A DNA stretch of 11,866 nt from Acidobacteriota bacterium (GTDB lineage: Bacteria > Acidobacteriota > Vicinamibacteria > Vicinamibacterales > Fen-181), in contig PMKG01000118.1 of assembly GCA_003157675.1 (NCBI GenBank), positions 1 through 11,866 of the forward strand. The letters run 5' to 3'. The position numbers and the translations under genes are program-made. The notes beneath the pieces are model-generated. The model was not told where the DNA came from. It worked only from the letters and a program-made list of their open reading frames with translations, and did no database searches. Of the stretch, positions 1 to 6,297 are shown one piece after another. Position 1 is the stretch's first letter. Every line of letters begins with the position of its first letter.

Positions 1-780
1 GCCGGCCGCCTGCACATCGACGACGAGTTGATGAACGAGCTGCAGGCGATCAAGGCGGCCGTCTCGCCCTCGGACCTGATCTACGTGGCCGACGCGATGA
101 CCGGCCAGGACGCGATCAAGAGCGCGGGCGAGTTCAACCGGCGCGTCGGCGTCACCGGCGTGATGCTGAGCAAGCTCGATGGCGACGCCCGCGGGGGCGC
201 GGCGCTCTCCGTCGTGGCGGTCGTCGGCGTGCCGATCGCGTTTGTCGGGAGCGGCGAGCAGCTCGAGGACATCGAGCCGTTCCATCCCGATCGCCTGGTG
301 TCGAGGCTGCTCGGCATGGGCGACGTGCTCTCGCTCATCGAGAAGGCCGAGCAGGCCATCGACCAGCAGGACGTCGCGCGGCTCGAGCAGAAGATCCGGC
401 GCGACGACTTCACGCTCGAGGATTTCCGGGATCAGCTCCGGACGCTGCGGAAGATGGGGCCGCTCGAGAACGTGCTGGGGATGATTCCCGGGATGGGCAG
501 TCTCAAGACGCTCGCCGAGAACAAGCCGGACGAGCGGCAGCTGACGCGCATCGAGGCCATCATCAACTCGATGACGCCCGGCGAGCGTGACGACTACCGG
601 GTGATCGACGGCAGCCGGCGCCGGCGCATCGCGAAAGGCAGCGGGACCTCGGTCGAGGAGATCAACCGCCTCCTGCGCCAGTTCCAGCAGATGCGGAAGA
701 TGCTCAAGTCGCTCGGCGGAATGGGCGGCGGTGGCAAGGGCGCCATGAAGCGGCTGCGGCGGATGGGCAACATTCACTGA
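1..780 (+). CDS. ffh: Signal recognition particle protein Ffh (3' part, 5' end outside window)
   Basis: The frame is open from base 1, so the gene begins upstream; 259 C-terminal residues are present of a family usually near 450. Ffh is the SRP GTPase. It binds signal peptides of nascent inner-membrane proteins together with 4.5S RNA and docks with FtsY. The visible part starts in the GTPase (G) domain (AGRLHIDDEL), includes the guanine-specificity motif SKLDGDARGG (about residues 57-66) and the closing GSGEQLEDIEPF segment, then the methionine-rich M domain from about residue 120. The M domain has the RNA-binding helix-turn-helix region with GSRRRRIAKGSGTSVEEIN. The tail is Gly/Met/Lys-rich and ends MGNIH. 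It lies directly upstream of rpsP, as in many bacteria. No frameshift or odd residue was seen. Confidence 0.97.
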   Translation, partial: AGRLHIDDELMNELQAIKAAVSPSDLIYVADAMTGQDAIKSAGEFNRRVGVTGVMLSKLDGDARGGAALSVVAVVGVPIAFVGSGEQLEDIEPFHPDRLVSRLLGMGDVLSLIEKAEQAIDQQDVARLEQKIRRDDFTLEDFRDQLRTLRKMGPLENVLGMIPGMGSLKTLAENKPDERQLTRIEAIINSMTPGERDDYRVIDGSRRRRIAKGSGTSVEEINRLLRQFQQMRKMLKSLGGMGGGGKGAMKRLRRMGNIH

Positions 781-806
781 AGGGTCGTTCAAGACGGGGC
801 GAATGC

Positions 807-814
807 GAAGGGGA
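807..814 (+). promoter_or_regulatory. Ribosome binding site of rpsP
   Basis: The purine run GAAGGGGA lies 5 bases before the ATG at 820, in the 39-base gap after ffh. It is one of the clearer Shine-Dalgarno sites in the window and fixes the S16 start. No promoter was seen in this short gap, so rpsP is probably transcribed from upstream of ffh. Confidence 0.7.
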
Positions 815-819
815 ACTCG

Positions 820-1104
820 ATGCTGGTGATTCGTTTGAGCAGGACCGGGATGAAGAAGCAGGCGCACTACCGCGTCGTGGTGTGCGACTCGAAGCGGGGG
901 GCCGAGGGCGCCGTGGTGGAGGTCGTGGGTCACTACAACCCGCGCACGGTGCCGGCCACGGTGATCGTGGACCACGAGCGGATCGCGCACTGGCTCAAGG
1001 CCGGCGCGCGCCCGTCCGGGACGGTTCGGACGCTGCTGGCGAGCCACGTGACCAACAAGCCGGAGGCTGCGGCCGCCGAAGCGCCGCAGGCGAACGCCCA
1101 GTGA
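820..1104 (+). CDS. rpsP: 30S ribosomal protein S16
   Basis: This 94-residue protein matches S16, a small-subunit protein that binds 16S rRNA and helps 30S assembly. The N-terminal MLVIRLSRTGMKKQAHYRVVV segment is typical of the family (written here in its usual form, MxxIRLxRxGxKKxPxYRIVV), followed by the VVGHYNPRT core and the DHERIAHWLKAGARPSGTV segment (residues 47-65). The C-terminal 20 residues are Ala/Glu/Pro-rich and poorly conserved in the family, as expected. The ATG has a good ribosome site 5 bases upstream. The last bases GTGA overlap the GTG start of the next gene, which implies translational coupling. S16 heads the widely conserved rpsP-khpA-rimM-trmD-rplS run. Confidence 0.98.
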   Translation: MLVIRLSRTGMKKQAHYRVVVCDSKRGAEGAVVEVVGHYNPRTVPATVIVDHERIAHWLKAGARPSGTVRTLLASHVTNKPEAAAAEAPQANAQ

Positions 1105-1346
1105 GCCAGGCGCGTGATGTCGTCGAGGTGATCGCGCGGGCGCTGGTCGACGTGCCGGACGCCGTTCAGGTCACCGAGGCCGACCACCGCGGCGTGGCGG
1201 TCATCGAGCTGTTCGTCGATCCCGGGGACCTCGGCCGCGTGATCGGCCGCCAGGGACGCACGGTTTCGGCCCTGCGAACGCTGGTGGACGTGACGGCGGA
1301 GTTCCACGACTTCGACGCCATGCTGGAGGTTCGGGAGCCGGCATGA
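1101..1346 (+). CDS. khpA: KH-domain RNA-binding protein KhpA
   Basis: This 81-residue protein is a single type II KH domain. The nucleic-acid-binding GxxG loop is GRQG (residues 49-52) within LGRVIGRQGRTVSALRTLV. KhpA is a small RNA-binding protein, known in some bacteria to pair with KhpB/Jag and affect ribosome maturation and cell elongation. The GTG at 1101 overlaps the rpsP stop by four bases (GTGA), gives the family's usual length of 75-85 residues, and is therefore chosen over a longer upstream frame that would lie inside rpsP. The stop overlaps the rimM start (ATGA). The position between rpsP and rimM is the classic one. KhpB is not in the window. Confidence 0.94.
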   Translation: MSQARDVVEVIARALVDVPDAVQVTEADHRGVAVIELFVDPGDLGRVIGRQGRTVSALRTLVDVTAEFHDFDAMLEVREPA

Positions 1347-1915
1347 CGGAGGCCGCGGCGCAGCCGGGATCGGTGATGAGCGACGCCGAGTGGGACGAGT
1401 GCGCGGTCGTGGGCCGCGTCGCGCGCGCCCACGGCATCGCCGGCCAGGTGATCGTCAACCCGGAGACCGATTTCGTCGAGGACCGGTTCCGGGTGGGATC
1501 CGAGCTGCTGGCCCGGCGCGGAGGTCGCGTCGAGCGGATGCGCGTGACCGCGATGCGCGTCCACCTCGGGCGCCCGATCATCGGCCTGGACGCCGTCGGG
1601 ACGACCAACGACGCGGAGGCGATGGCCGGCGTCGAGTTCCGCGTGAGGGTCGGCGACCTCGAGACGCTGCCCGACGGCATGTTCTACCGTCACGACCTGG
1701 TCGGCTGCCGGGTCGAGACGACGGGCGGGACGGAGGTCGGCGTGGTCGCCAAGGTCGACGGGGAGCTCGGCCAGAGCCGGCTGGTGGTGACGGCGCCGTT
1801 CGGGGAGGTGCTCGTCCCGCTGGCGCGGGCGATCTGCGTAGGCATCGACATTGCGGCCCGGCGGATCGTGGTCGATCCTCCTGAAGGGCTGCTCGACTTG
1901 AATCGCCGACCGTGA
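1343..1915 (+). CDS. rimM: 16S rRNA processing / ribosome maturation factor RimM
   Basis: This 190-residue protein matches RimM, which binds S19 and helps mature the 30S head domain. The N-terminal RimM barrel begins at about residue 20 with VVGRVARAHGIAGQV, close to the family's VGrI...hGirGev signature, and contains IIGLDAVGTTNDAEAMAG. A C-terminal PRC-barrel starts near residue 112 (DGMFYRHDLVGCRVET) and ends with RRIVVDPPEGLLDL, the usual RimM close. The first 19 residues look like a lineage-specific extension. GGGAG at 1333-1337 sits 5 bases before the ATG at 1343 and supports that start; the in-frame ATG at 1376 is the alternative. It overlaps khpA by 4 bases (ATGA) and trmD by 4 bases (GTGA). 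Confidence 0.96.
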   Translation: MTEAAAQPGSVMSDAEWDECAVVGRVARAHGIAGQVIVNPETDFVEDRFRVGSELLARRGGRVERMRVTAMRVHLGRPIIGLDAVGTTNDAEAMAGVEFRVRVGDLETLPDGMFYRHDLVGCRVETTGGTEVGVVAKVDGELGQSRLVVTAPFGEVLVPLARAICVGIDIAARRIVVDPPEGLLDLNRRP

Positions 1916-2673
1916 AGTTCGATATCGTCACGATCTTTCCCCGGATGTTCGACGGGCCGACCCGGGAGGGGATCCTGGGCCGCGCGATCGAGCGGGGGCT
2001 GGTGGACCTGAAGGTCATCGACCTTCGGGACTTCACCGACGACCGTCACCGCACGGTCGACGACGTGGCGTACGGCGGAGGACCGGGCATGGTGCTCAAG
2101 CCGGCGCCCCTGTTCAGGGCGGTCGCCCACGTGCGGGAGACGCGGGGCGAGCCGGCGGCGATCGTGCTGACCTCGCCGCAGGGACGGCCGTTCTGCCAGG
2201 CCGACGCCGTGCGCTTCAGCCGGTGCGGGCACGTCGTGGTGCTGTGTGGGCGGTACGAGGGCGTCGACGAGCGCGTGCGCGACGGGCTGGCGACCGAGGA
2301 GATCTCGATCGGCGACTACGTGCTCACCGGCGGCGAGCTGCCGGCGCTGGTCATGCTCGACGCCGTGACCAGGCTTCTGCCCGGCGCCGTCGGCGACGAG
2401 CAGTCGGTGGAGCTGGAGTCGTTCACGCGCGGGCTGCTCGATTACCCGCACTACACGAGGCCGGCGGAGTTTCAGGGCGTCAAGGTGCCGGACGTGCTGC
2501 TCTCGGGGCACCACGAGCAAGTGAGGCGCTGGCGGAAGCGGCAGGCGGTGGCCCGGACGCTGGCGAGACGGCCGGACCTGCTGGCCGTGGCGGAGATGGA
2601 TGACGAAGAGCGCGCGATCGTGCGCGAGCTGGTAGAGGCACGACAGAAGGAGACTGACGATGCGGGCGATTGA
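1912..2673 (+). CDS. trmD: tRNA (guanine-N1-)-methyltransferase TrmD
   Basis: TrmD makes m1G37 in tRNAs with a G at position 36, using S-adenosylmethionine, and so prevents +1 frameshifting. The 253-residue protein has the SPOUT trefoil-knot motifs: VAYGGGPGM (about residues 52-60), VLCGRYEGVDERV (about 107-119), ISIGDYVLTGGELPAL (about 129-144) and LDYPHYTRP (about 178-186), the last with the Asp of the family's catalytic region. The C-terminal helical domain includes HEQVRRWRKRQAV. The GTG start overlaps the rimM stop (GTGA); no strong Shine-Dalgarno site is present, which fits translational coupling. The 3' end overlaps rplS by 14 bases. Length is normal for the family and no change was seen in a key motif. 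Confidence 0.97.
   Translation: MKFDIVTIFPRMFDGPTREGILGRAIERGLVDLKVIDLRDFTDDRHRTVDDVAYGGGPGMVLKPAPLFRAVAHVRETRGEPAAIVLTSPQGRPFCQADAVRFSRCGHVVVLCGRYEGVDERVRDGLATEEISIGDYVLTGGELPALVMLDAVTRLLPGAVGDEQSVELESFTRGLLDYPHYTRPAEFQGVKVPDVLLSGHHEQVRRWRKRQAVARTLARRPDLLAVAEMDDEERAIVRELVEARQKETDDAGD
2647..2653 (+). promoter_or_regulatory. Ribosome binding site of rplS inside trmD
   Basis: AAGGAGA lies within the last codons of trmD, 6 bases before the rplS ATG at 2660. It is the strongest Shine-Dalgarno sequence in the window. It would let L19, which is needed in large amounts, be initiated independently of the poorly initiated trmD, matching the known differential expression of these two genes in other bacteria. 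That last point is inference. Confidence 0.75.
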
Positions 2674-3007
2674 AGCGATTGAGAGCGGACAGGTCAAGCC
2701 ACGGCCCCAGATGAAGTCGGGCGACACGGTTCGCGTGCACGTGAAGGTGCGTGAAGGCGACAAGGAACGGATCCAGGTGTACGAAGGGATCGTCATCGGC
2801 ATGCACCGGGGCGGCGCGCGCGCGACCTTCACGGTCCGCAAGGTCTCCTTCGGACAGGGCGTCGAGCGGATCTTCCCGTTGCACTCGCCGATCATCGACC
2901 ATGTGGACGTCGTTCGGTCCGCCCGGGTCCGGCGCGCGAAGCTCTACTACCTCCGCGACCTGAAGGGCAAGGCCGCCCGCATGAAGGAAACCAAGCGGAC
3001 GGTCTAG
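2660..3007 (+). CDS. rplS: 50S ribosomal protein L19
   Basis: This 115-residue protein matches L19, which sits at the 30S-50S interface near bridge contacts. The family pattern is visible: FxxGDTVRVHVKVREGDKERIQVYEG (here beginning KSGDTV, residues 19 onward), VIGMHRGGARATFTVRKVS (46-64), GVERIFPLHSPIIDHVDVVR (67-86), and the basic VRRAKLYYLRDLKGKAARMKE end (89-109). Length is typical. The start is supported by an excellent ribosome site inside trmD. It is the last member of the tightly overlapped ribosomal run; the next gene is 99 bases downstream beyond a hairpin-rich gap. Confidence 0.98.
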   Translation: MRAIEAIESGQVKPRPQMKSGDTVRVHVKVREGDKERIQVYEGIVIGMHRGGARATFTVRKVSFGQGVERIFPLHSPIIDHVDVVRSARVRRAKLYYLRDLKGKAARMKETKRTV

Positions 3008-3010
3008 CTG

Positions 3011-3093
3011 CAGCCGGCCCGCGACGTTCGGCTGGCGACTGGCGGCGCCCCGAGGCGTGACGAGGCCGCCAGTCGCAGGCCGCGAGCCGCGAG
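3011..3093. repeat. Hairpin-rich intergenic repeat between rplS and rnhB
   Basis: The gap 3008-3106 contains a perfect 12-bp inverted repeat, GCGACTGGCGGC at 3035-3046 and its complement at 3065-3076, separated by 18 bases. A second short stem pairs 3011-3016 (CAGCCG) with 3029-3034 (CGGCTG). Two tandem direct repeats are also present: CTGGCG at 3032-3037 and 3039-3044, and CCGCGAG at 3080-3086 and 3087-3093. There is no T-tract, so this is not a classical Rho-independent terminator. It may instead be an mRNA-stabilising hairpin, an attenuating stem or a REP-like dispersed element. The structure is seen directly; the role is unknown. Confidence 0.6.
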
Positions 3094-3106
3094 CCGGATT
3101 CCCAAC

Positions 3107-3769
3107 ATGCCTCGTCCCCGCGCCGATCGTACGATCGAGAACAGCCTGCGCCGGCTGGGCTTCGTGCGAATCGCGGGTGTGGACGAGGTGGGGCGGGGCT
3201 GCCTGGCGGGCCCGGTCATGGCTGGCGCCGTCGTGCTCGATCCCCGTCGCCACATTCCCGGTCTTCGCGACTCCAAGATGCTCTCGCCGGCGACGCGCGA
3301 GCGTCTCTCGGACGAGATCACCCGTTACGCGCTCGGCTGGGCCGTCGCCGCCGTCGAGCCCGCCGAAATCGACCGGATCAACATTCGCCAGGCCTCGCTG
3401 CTCGCGATGCGGAACGCGGTCTTCGCGCTGGCTCCTCTTCCGGACTTCGTGCTCGTCGACGCCTTCCGGATCCCCGACCTGCCGATGGCGCAGCGGGCCA
3501 TCGTCCACGGCGACGCCCTGTGCGCGGCCATCGCCGCCGCGTCGATCGTGGCCAAGGTCGCCCGCGATCGCCTGATGGACCACCTCCACGAGCTGGACCC
3601 GCGCTACGGCTTCGGTCGCCACAAGGGATACCCCACGCCGGAACACGCCCTCGCCCTCTCGAAATTCGGCCACTCTCCGGTCCACAGACGGTCGTTCCGC
3701 GTCCCGGTGCTCTTCGACGCCATGGATGAGGTGGCGGGGACTGGCGGAAAGCCCGGATTCGACCGATAG
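3107..3769 (+). CDS. rnhB: Ribonuclease HII
   Basis: RNase HII cuts the RNA strand of RNA-DNA hybrids and starts removal of single ribonucleotides from DNA. The 220-residue protein has all four acidic metal-binding residues of the family: Asp26 and Glu27 in GVDEVGRG, Asp118 in VLVDAF and Asp136 in HGDA, with the same 18-residue spacing between the last two as in the E. coli enzyme. Other family motifs are RDSKML (54-59), IAAASIVAKVARDR (about 141-154) and YGFGRHKGYPTPEH. The ATG at 3107 leaves a normal short N-terminal segment; no clear Shine-Dalgarno site precedes it. It follows rplS, a common placement. The last 10 residues (GTGGKPGFDR) share DNA words with the intergenic repeat upstream. 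Confidence 0.96.
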   Translation: MPRPRADRTIENSLRRLGFVRIAGVDEVGRGCLAGPVMAGAVVLDPRRHIPGLRDSKMLSPATRERLSDEITRYALGWAVAAVEPAEIDRINIRQASLLAMRNAVFALAPLPDFVLVDAFRIPDLPMAQRAIVHGDALCAAIAAASIVAKVARDRLMDHLHELDPRYGFGRHKGYPTPEHALALSKFGHSPVHRRSFRVPVLFDAMDEVAGTGGKPGFDR

Positions 3770-3815
3770 CACACTGTGAGTCGGTGTGCGTGTACCCGGA
3801 GTGTCAGCATCAGTC

Positions 3816-3821
3816 GAGGGG
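3816..3821 (+). promoter_or_regulatory. Ribosome binding site that decides the TPR gene start
   Basis: GAGGGG lies 4 bases before the GTG at 3826 (6 bases if only GAGG is counted). Earlier in-frame GTG codons at 3784 and 3790 have no comparable site, and would add Cys-rich residues not expected in the family. The leader upstream (3769-3789) has a small 6-bp hairpin, GCACAC paired with GTGTGC, of unknown meaning. Confidence 0.55.
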
Positions 3822-3825
3822 CACA

Positions 3826-5994
3826 GTGGCTATCGATCGCGACGGGACGCTGCGGAAGGCGGAGAAGTTCCTGCGCCAGGGCCGGCTCGACCAGGCCATC
3901 GCCGAATACCACCGGATCATCGAGGATCAGCCGGAGGACTGGAGCACGATCAATGCGGTCGGCGACCTGCTCGTCCGGGCCGGTCAGACCGAGAGCGGCA
4001 TCGAGCACTTCACCCGCATCGCCGATCATTTCTTCGACGAGGGATTTCACCCGAAGGCCGCCGCCGTCTACAAGAAGATCCTCAAACTGACGCCCGACAG
4101 CGACCACGCGGCGTTACGGACGGCCGAGATCGCCGAGCGGCAGGGCCTGTTCGCCGACGCGAAGGCGGCACTCTCGCACGTGGCCGCGCGCCGGATCAAA
4201 CGGGGCGACAGGACCGGGGCGGCGGAAGTCCACCTGAGGCTCGGTGCGCTCGATCCGGGGGACCTCCCGACTGCCGTCACGGCCGCCAAGGCCGCGGCCG
4301 AGCTGGGCAACCTGCGGGGCGCGGTTGACCGGCTGCTGCAGATTGCCGGCGAGTACGCGCGGCTCGAGCGAGCCGACGACGCGATCCGCGTCCTGAGCGA
4401 GGCGAACGGGCTCGAGCCGGGCAACCCGGCCGTCCGGGTGGTCCTCTCGCGGAGTCTGGTCGAGTCCGGGGCGCTCGAGCGCGCGATTGAATTCGCGACG
4501 TCGGCGCCGGAGTTCAAGGCCATCGCCGCCGCGTACTACGCCCGGGGTCGGGGGGACGAGGCGCTGCAGGTCCTGCAGTGGGCGCTCGACCAGGATCCCT
4601 CGGACATCGAGACCCGGCGTCAACTCGTGCGAAGCCATCTCGGGCGGACGGAACTCGAGCGTGCCCGCGCCCTGCTGGACGGCGTCGCCGAGGATTCCGG
4701 CCTGCTGATCGAACTCGCCGAGATCAACCTCCGGACCGGGCGTCGCCAGGAGGGCCGTGACGCGGCGGCACGACTCCTCGCGGCGGAACCCGACCGTCGC
4801 GACGAAGTGATGCGACTCGGCCTGCGCCTCTCGGAGACCGACGGCGACGCCGGCTTCGAGTGCGTGGACGTGGTCACCGACGCGGCGGTCGCCGAGCACG
4901 AGCTTTCGGCCGCCGCGCAGGCCCTGAACGATCTTCTCGCCCTCGTGCCCCACCACGTCCCGGCGCTCATGAAGCTGGTGGAGGTGTGCGTGGACGGCGG
5001 GCTCGGCGCCGCGATGTACGCCGCGCAGGCACAACTCGCCGATGCCTATCTTGAGCGCGGCCAGGCCCTCGAGGCCCGGGTCATCTCCGAAGACCTGTTC
5101 GCGCGGGAGCCGTGGGAACCGGTCAACAGCGAGCGCTTCCGCAAGGCGCTGACGATGCTCGGCGAGCCCGACCCCGACGCGGTCATCGCCGACCGGCTGA
5201 GCGGCGACTCTCCGTTCACGGGCACCGACCTGATGCTCGAATTCAGCTTCAACGAACTGGCGACGCTGTCAGGCGACGCTGTGGCTGAACAGGCGCCGGT
5301 TGCAGCGGCGGCGCCGGACGCGGACGACGCGGTGGCGATCGAGCCGCCGCCCGAGCCGCCCGCGGCTGAGGAGAACGACACGCCCGCCGAGCCGATCGCG
5401 CCGACGGGCCGGCGCGGCAAGACGACGGCCGAGCGTCCCCTGGCAGCGGCTGCCAGCAGCAACACCGACGACGACGCGATCGAAATCGATCTGGGGGAGA
5501 CGTTCGGGGGGTGGGGAGACCGCACTCTCGGGTCTGAGGCGGCCATCGAGGAGGCGCCCGCCGGGCTGGCGGGGCTGGAGCGGGTGTTCGAAGGGTTCCG
5601 GGACGAGGCGGTCCGACATGGCGCGCAGGATGCGGCCGCGCAGCTCCAACAGGCCTTGACACTCGACGAGGCCGGCAAGACCGACCGGGCGATTCGCTTG
5701 TTCGAGCGGGCCGCACGGTCGCCGCGCCACCGGCTGCGCGCCGCGAGCGAGCTCGCGCGGATTCAGCGCCGGCTGGGGCATACCCGGGAGTCGATCGAGT
5801 GGCTCGAGCAGGCGGCGGAATCTTCGCTCGCGGGGACTGAAGAAAGCCACGAGTTGCTTTATGATCTGGGACTGTTGCTGGCCGAGGCCGGGGAGACCGA
5901 GCGGGCACTGGCCGTGCTGCTCGAACTCCAGGCCGACGTTCCAGATTATCGCGACGTGGCCCGGCAGGTCGCTCGGCTGTCGCAGAAGTCGTGA
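3826..5994 (+). CDS. Tetratricopeptide repeat protein, cytoplasmic, function unknown
   Basis: With the GTG at 3826 the protein is 722 residues and begins VAIDRDGTLRKAEKFL. It has no signal peptide or membrane segment, so it is probably cytoplasmic. Helical TPR-type repeats fill residues 1 to about 470, for example LRQGRLDQAIAEYHRIIED (about 16-34) and FHPKAAAVYKKILKLTPD. A low-complexity Ala/Pro/Glu linker follows (about 485-575), containing PPPEPPAAEE and the acidic IEIDLGETFGGWGD stretch. A second TPR unit covers about 604-722 (LDEAGKTDRAIRLFERAAR, ELLYDLGLLLAEAGETERAL). TPR domains are protein-binding scaffolds; no enzyme motif was seen. It lies 56 bases after rnhB, where many genomes carry yraN instead. 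From memory, similar TPR genes lie beside rnhB in Acidobacteriota, but the role is unknown. Confidence 0.88.
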   Translation: MAIDRDGTLRKAEKFLRQGRLDQAIAEYHRIIEDQPEDWSTINAVGDLLVRAGQTESGIEHFTRIADHFFDEGFHPKAAAVYKKILKLTPDSDHAALRTAEIAERQGLFADAKAALSHVAARRIKRGDRTGAAEVHLRLGALDPGDLPTAVTAAKAAAELGNLRGAVDRLLQIAGEYARLERADDAIRVLSEANGLEPGNPAVRVVLSRSLVESGALERAIEFATSAPEFKAIAAAYYARGRGDEALQVLQWALDQDPSDIETRRQLVRSHLGRTELERARALLDGVAEDSGLLIELAEINLRTGRRQEGRDAAARLLAAEPDRRDEVMRLGLRLSETDGDAGFECVDVVTDAAVAEHELSAAAQALNDLLALVPHHVPALMKLVEVCVDGGLGAAMYAAQAQLADAYLERGQALEARVISEDLFAREPWEPVNSERFRKALTMLGEPDPDAVIADRLSGDSPFTGTDLMLEFSFNELATLSGDAVAEQAPVAAAAPDADDAVAIEPPPEPPAAEENDTPAEPIAPTGRRGKTTAERPLAAAASSNTDDDAIEIDLGETFGGWGDRTLGSEAAIEEAPAGLAGLERVFEGFRDEAVRHGAQDAAAQLQQALTLDEAGKTDRAIRLFERAARSPRHRLRAASELARIQRRLGHTRESIEWLEQAAESSLAGTEESHELLYDLGLLLAEAGETERALAVLLELQADVPDYRDVARQVARLSQKS

Positions 5995-6006
5995 GGGCGT
6001 GCTCTG

Positions 6007-6234
6007 TTGACCCGCTTGCTCCTGGTCGCCTACTTCCTCGAGGTCGGGCTCCTGCTGTTCGTCGTCCCCTGGTCCGGGTTCTGGGAGCACAATTACTTCA
6101 TCCAGGTCGTGCCGGGGCTCGGCGCGATCACGATGAACTTCTTCCTGCGCGGGGCCGTGTCGGGCCTCGGCCTGATCAACGTGGCGGCCGGGCTGTCGGA
6201 GCTCCTTTCGGTGTTCTCGTCCCGACGGCGATGA
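6007..6234 (+). CDS. Small two-helix membrane protein, function unknown
   Basis: This 75-residue hydrophobic protein starts with TTG at 6007; a stop codon at 5992-5994 in the same frame rules out ATG or GTG starts further upstream. GAGGG at 5993-5997 may serve as its ribosome site, though spacing is rather long. Two membrane helices are predicted: residues 3-22 (LLLVAYFLEVGLLLFVV) and about 47-70 (LRGAVSGLGLINVAAGLSELL), with a WSGFWEHNYF loop and a basic RRR C-terminus that should lie in the cytoplasm. It begins 13 bases after the TPR stop and probably shares that transcript. I do not recognise a named family; the sharp hydrophobic pattern, ordered charge distribution and placement support a real gene. 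Confidence 0.75.
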   Translation: MTRLLLVAYFLEVGLLLFVVPWSGFWEHNYFIQVVPGLGAITMNFFLRGAVSGLGLINVAAGLSELLSVFSSRRR

Positions 6235-6297
6235 GGTAAGATCGGGCCACGTCCACTCCTGCCGCGACGACTCGACCTCCACGACGTTTGGCGATCC
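6235..6297. other. Short noncoding gap before the RodZ-like gene
   Basis: These 63 bases separate the small membrane protein from the RodZ-like gene. I see no -10/-35 pair, no strong ribosome site and no stable stem apart from a distant GATCG/CGATC pairing. It is the largest gap within the 3826-8272 block and is the best place for a second promoter of that block, but nothing in the sequence proves one. Confidence 0.4.

Noticed and set aside
1690..2895. 401-residue open frame on the minus strand
   Set aside because: It is opposite rimM, trmD and rplS. No recognisable motif, and composition is typical of a shadow.
3124..3137. Perfect 14-bp palindrome CGATCGTACGATCG in the first codons of rnhB
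   Set aside because: It is within coding sequence, is close to the number expected by chance at this GC content, and sits at no promoter or gene boundary. A start-proximal hairpin effect is possible but unsupported.
2480..3772. 430-residue open frame on the minus strand
   Set aside because: It lies opposite trmD, rplS and rnhB, all firmly identified. Its composition is typical of an antisense frame without stop codons.
3784..3825. Longer start for the TPR protein at GTG 3784
   Set aside because: There is no ribosome site before it, the added 14 residues include two Cys and look non-homologous, and GAGGGG precedes the GTG at 3826.
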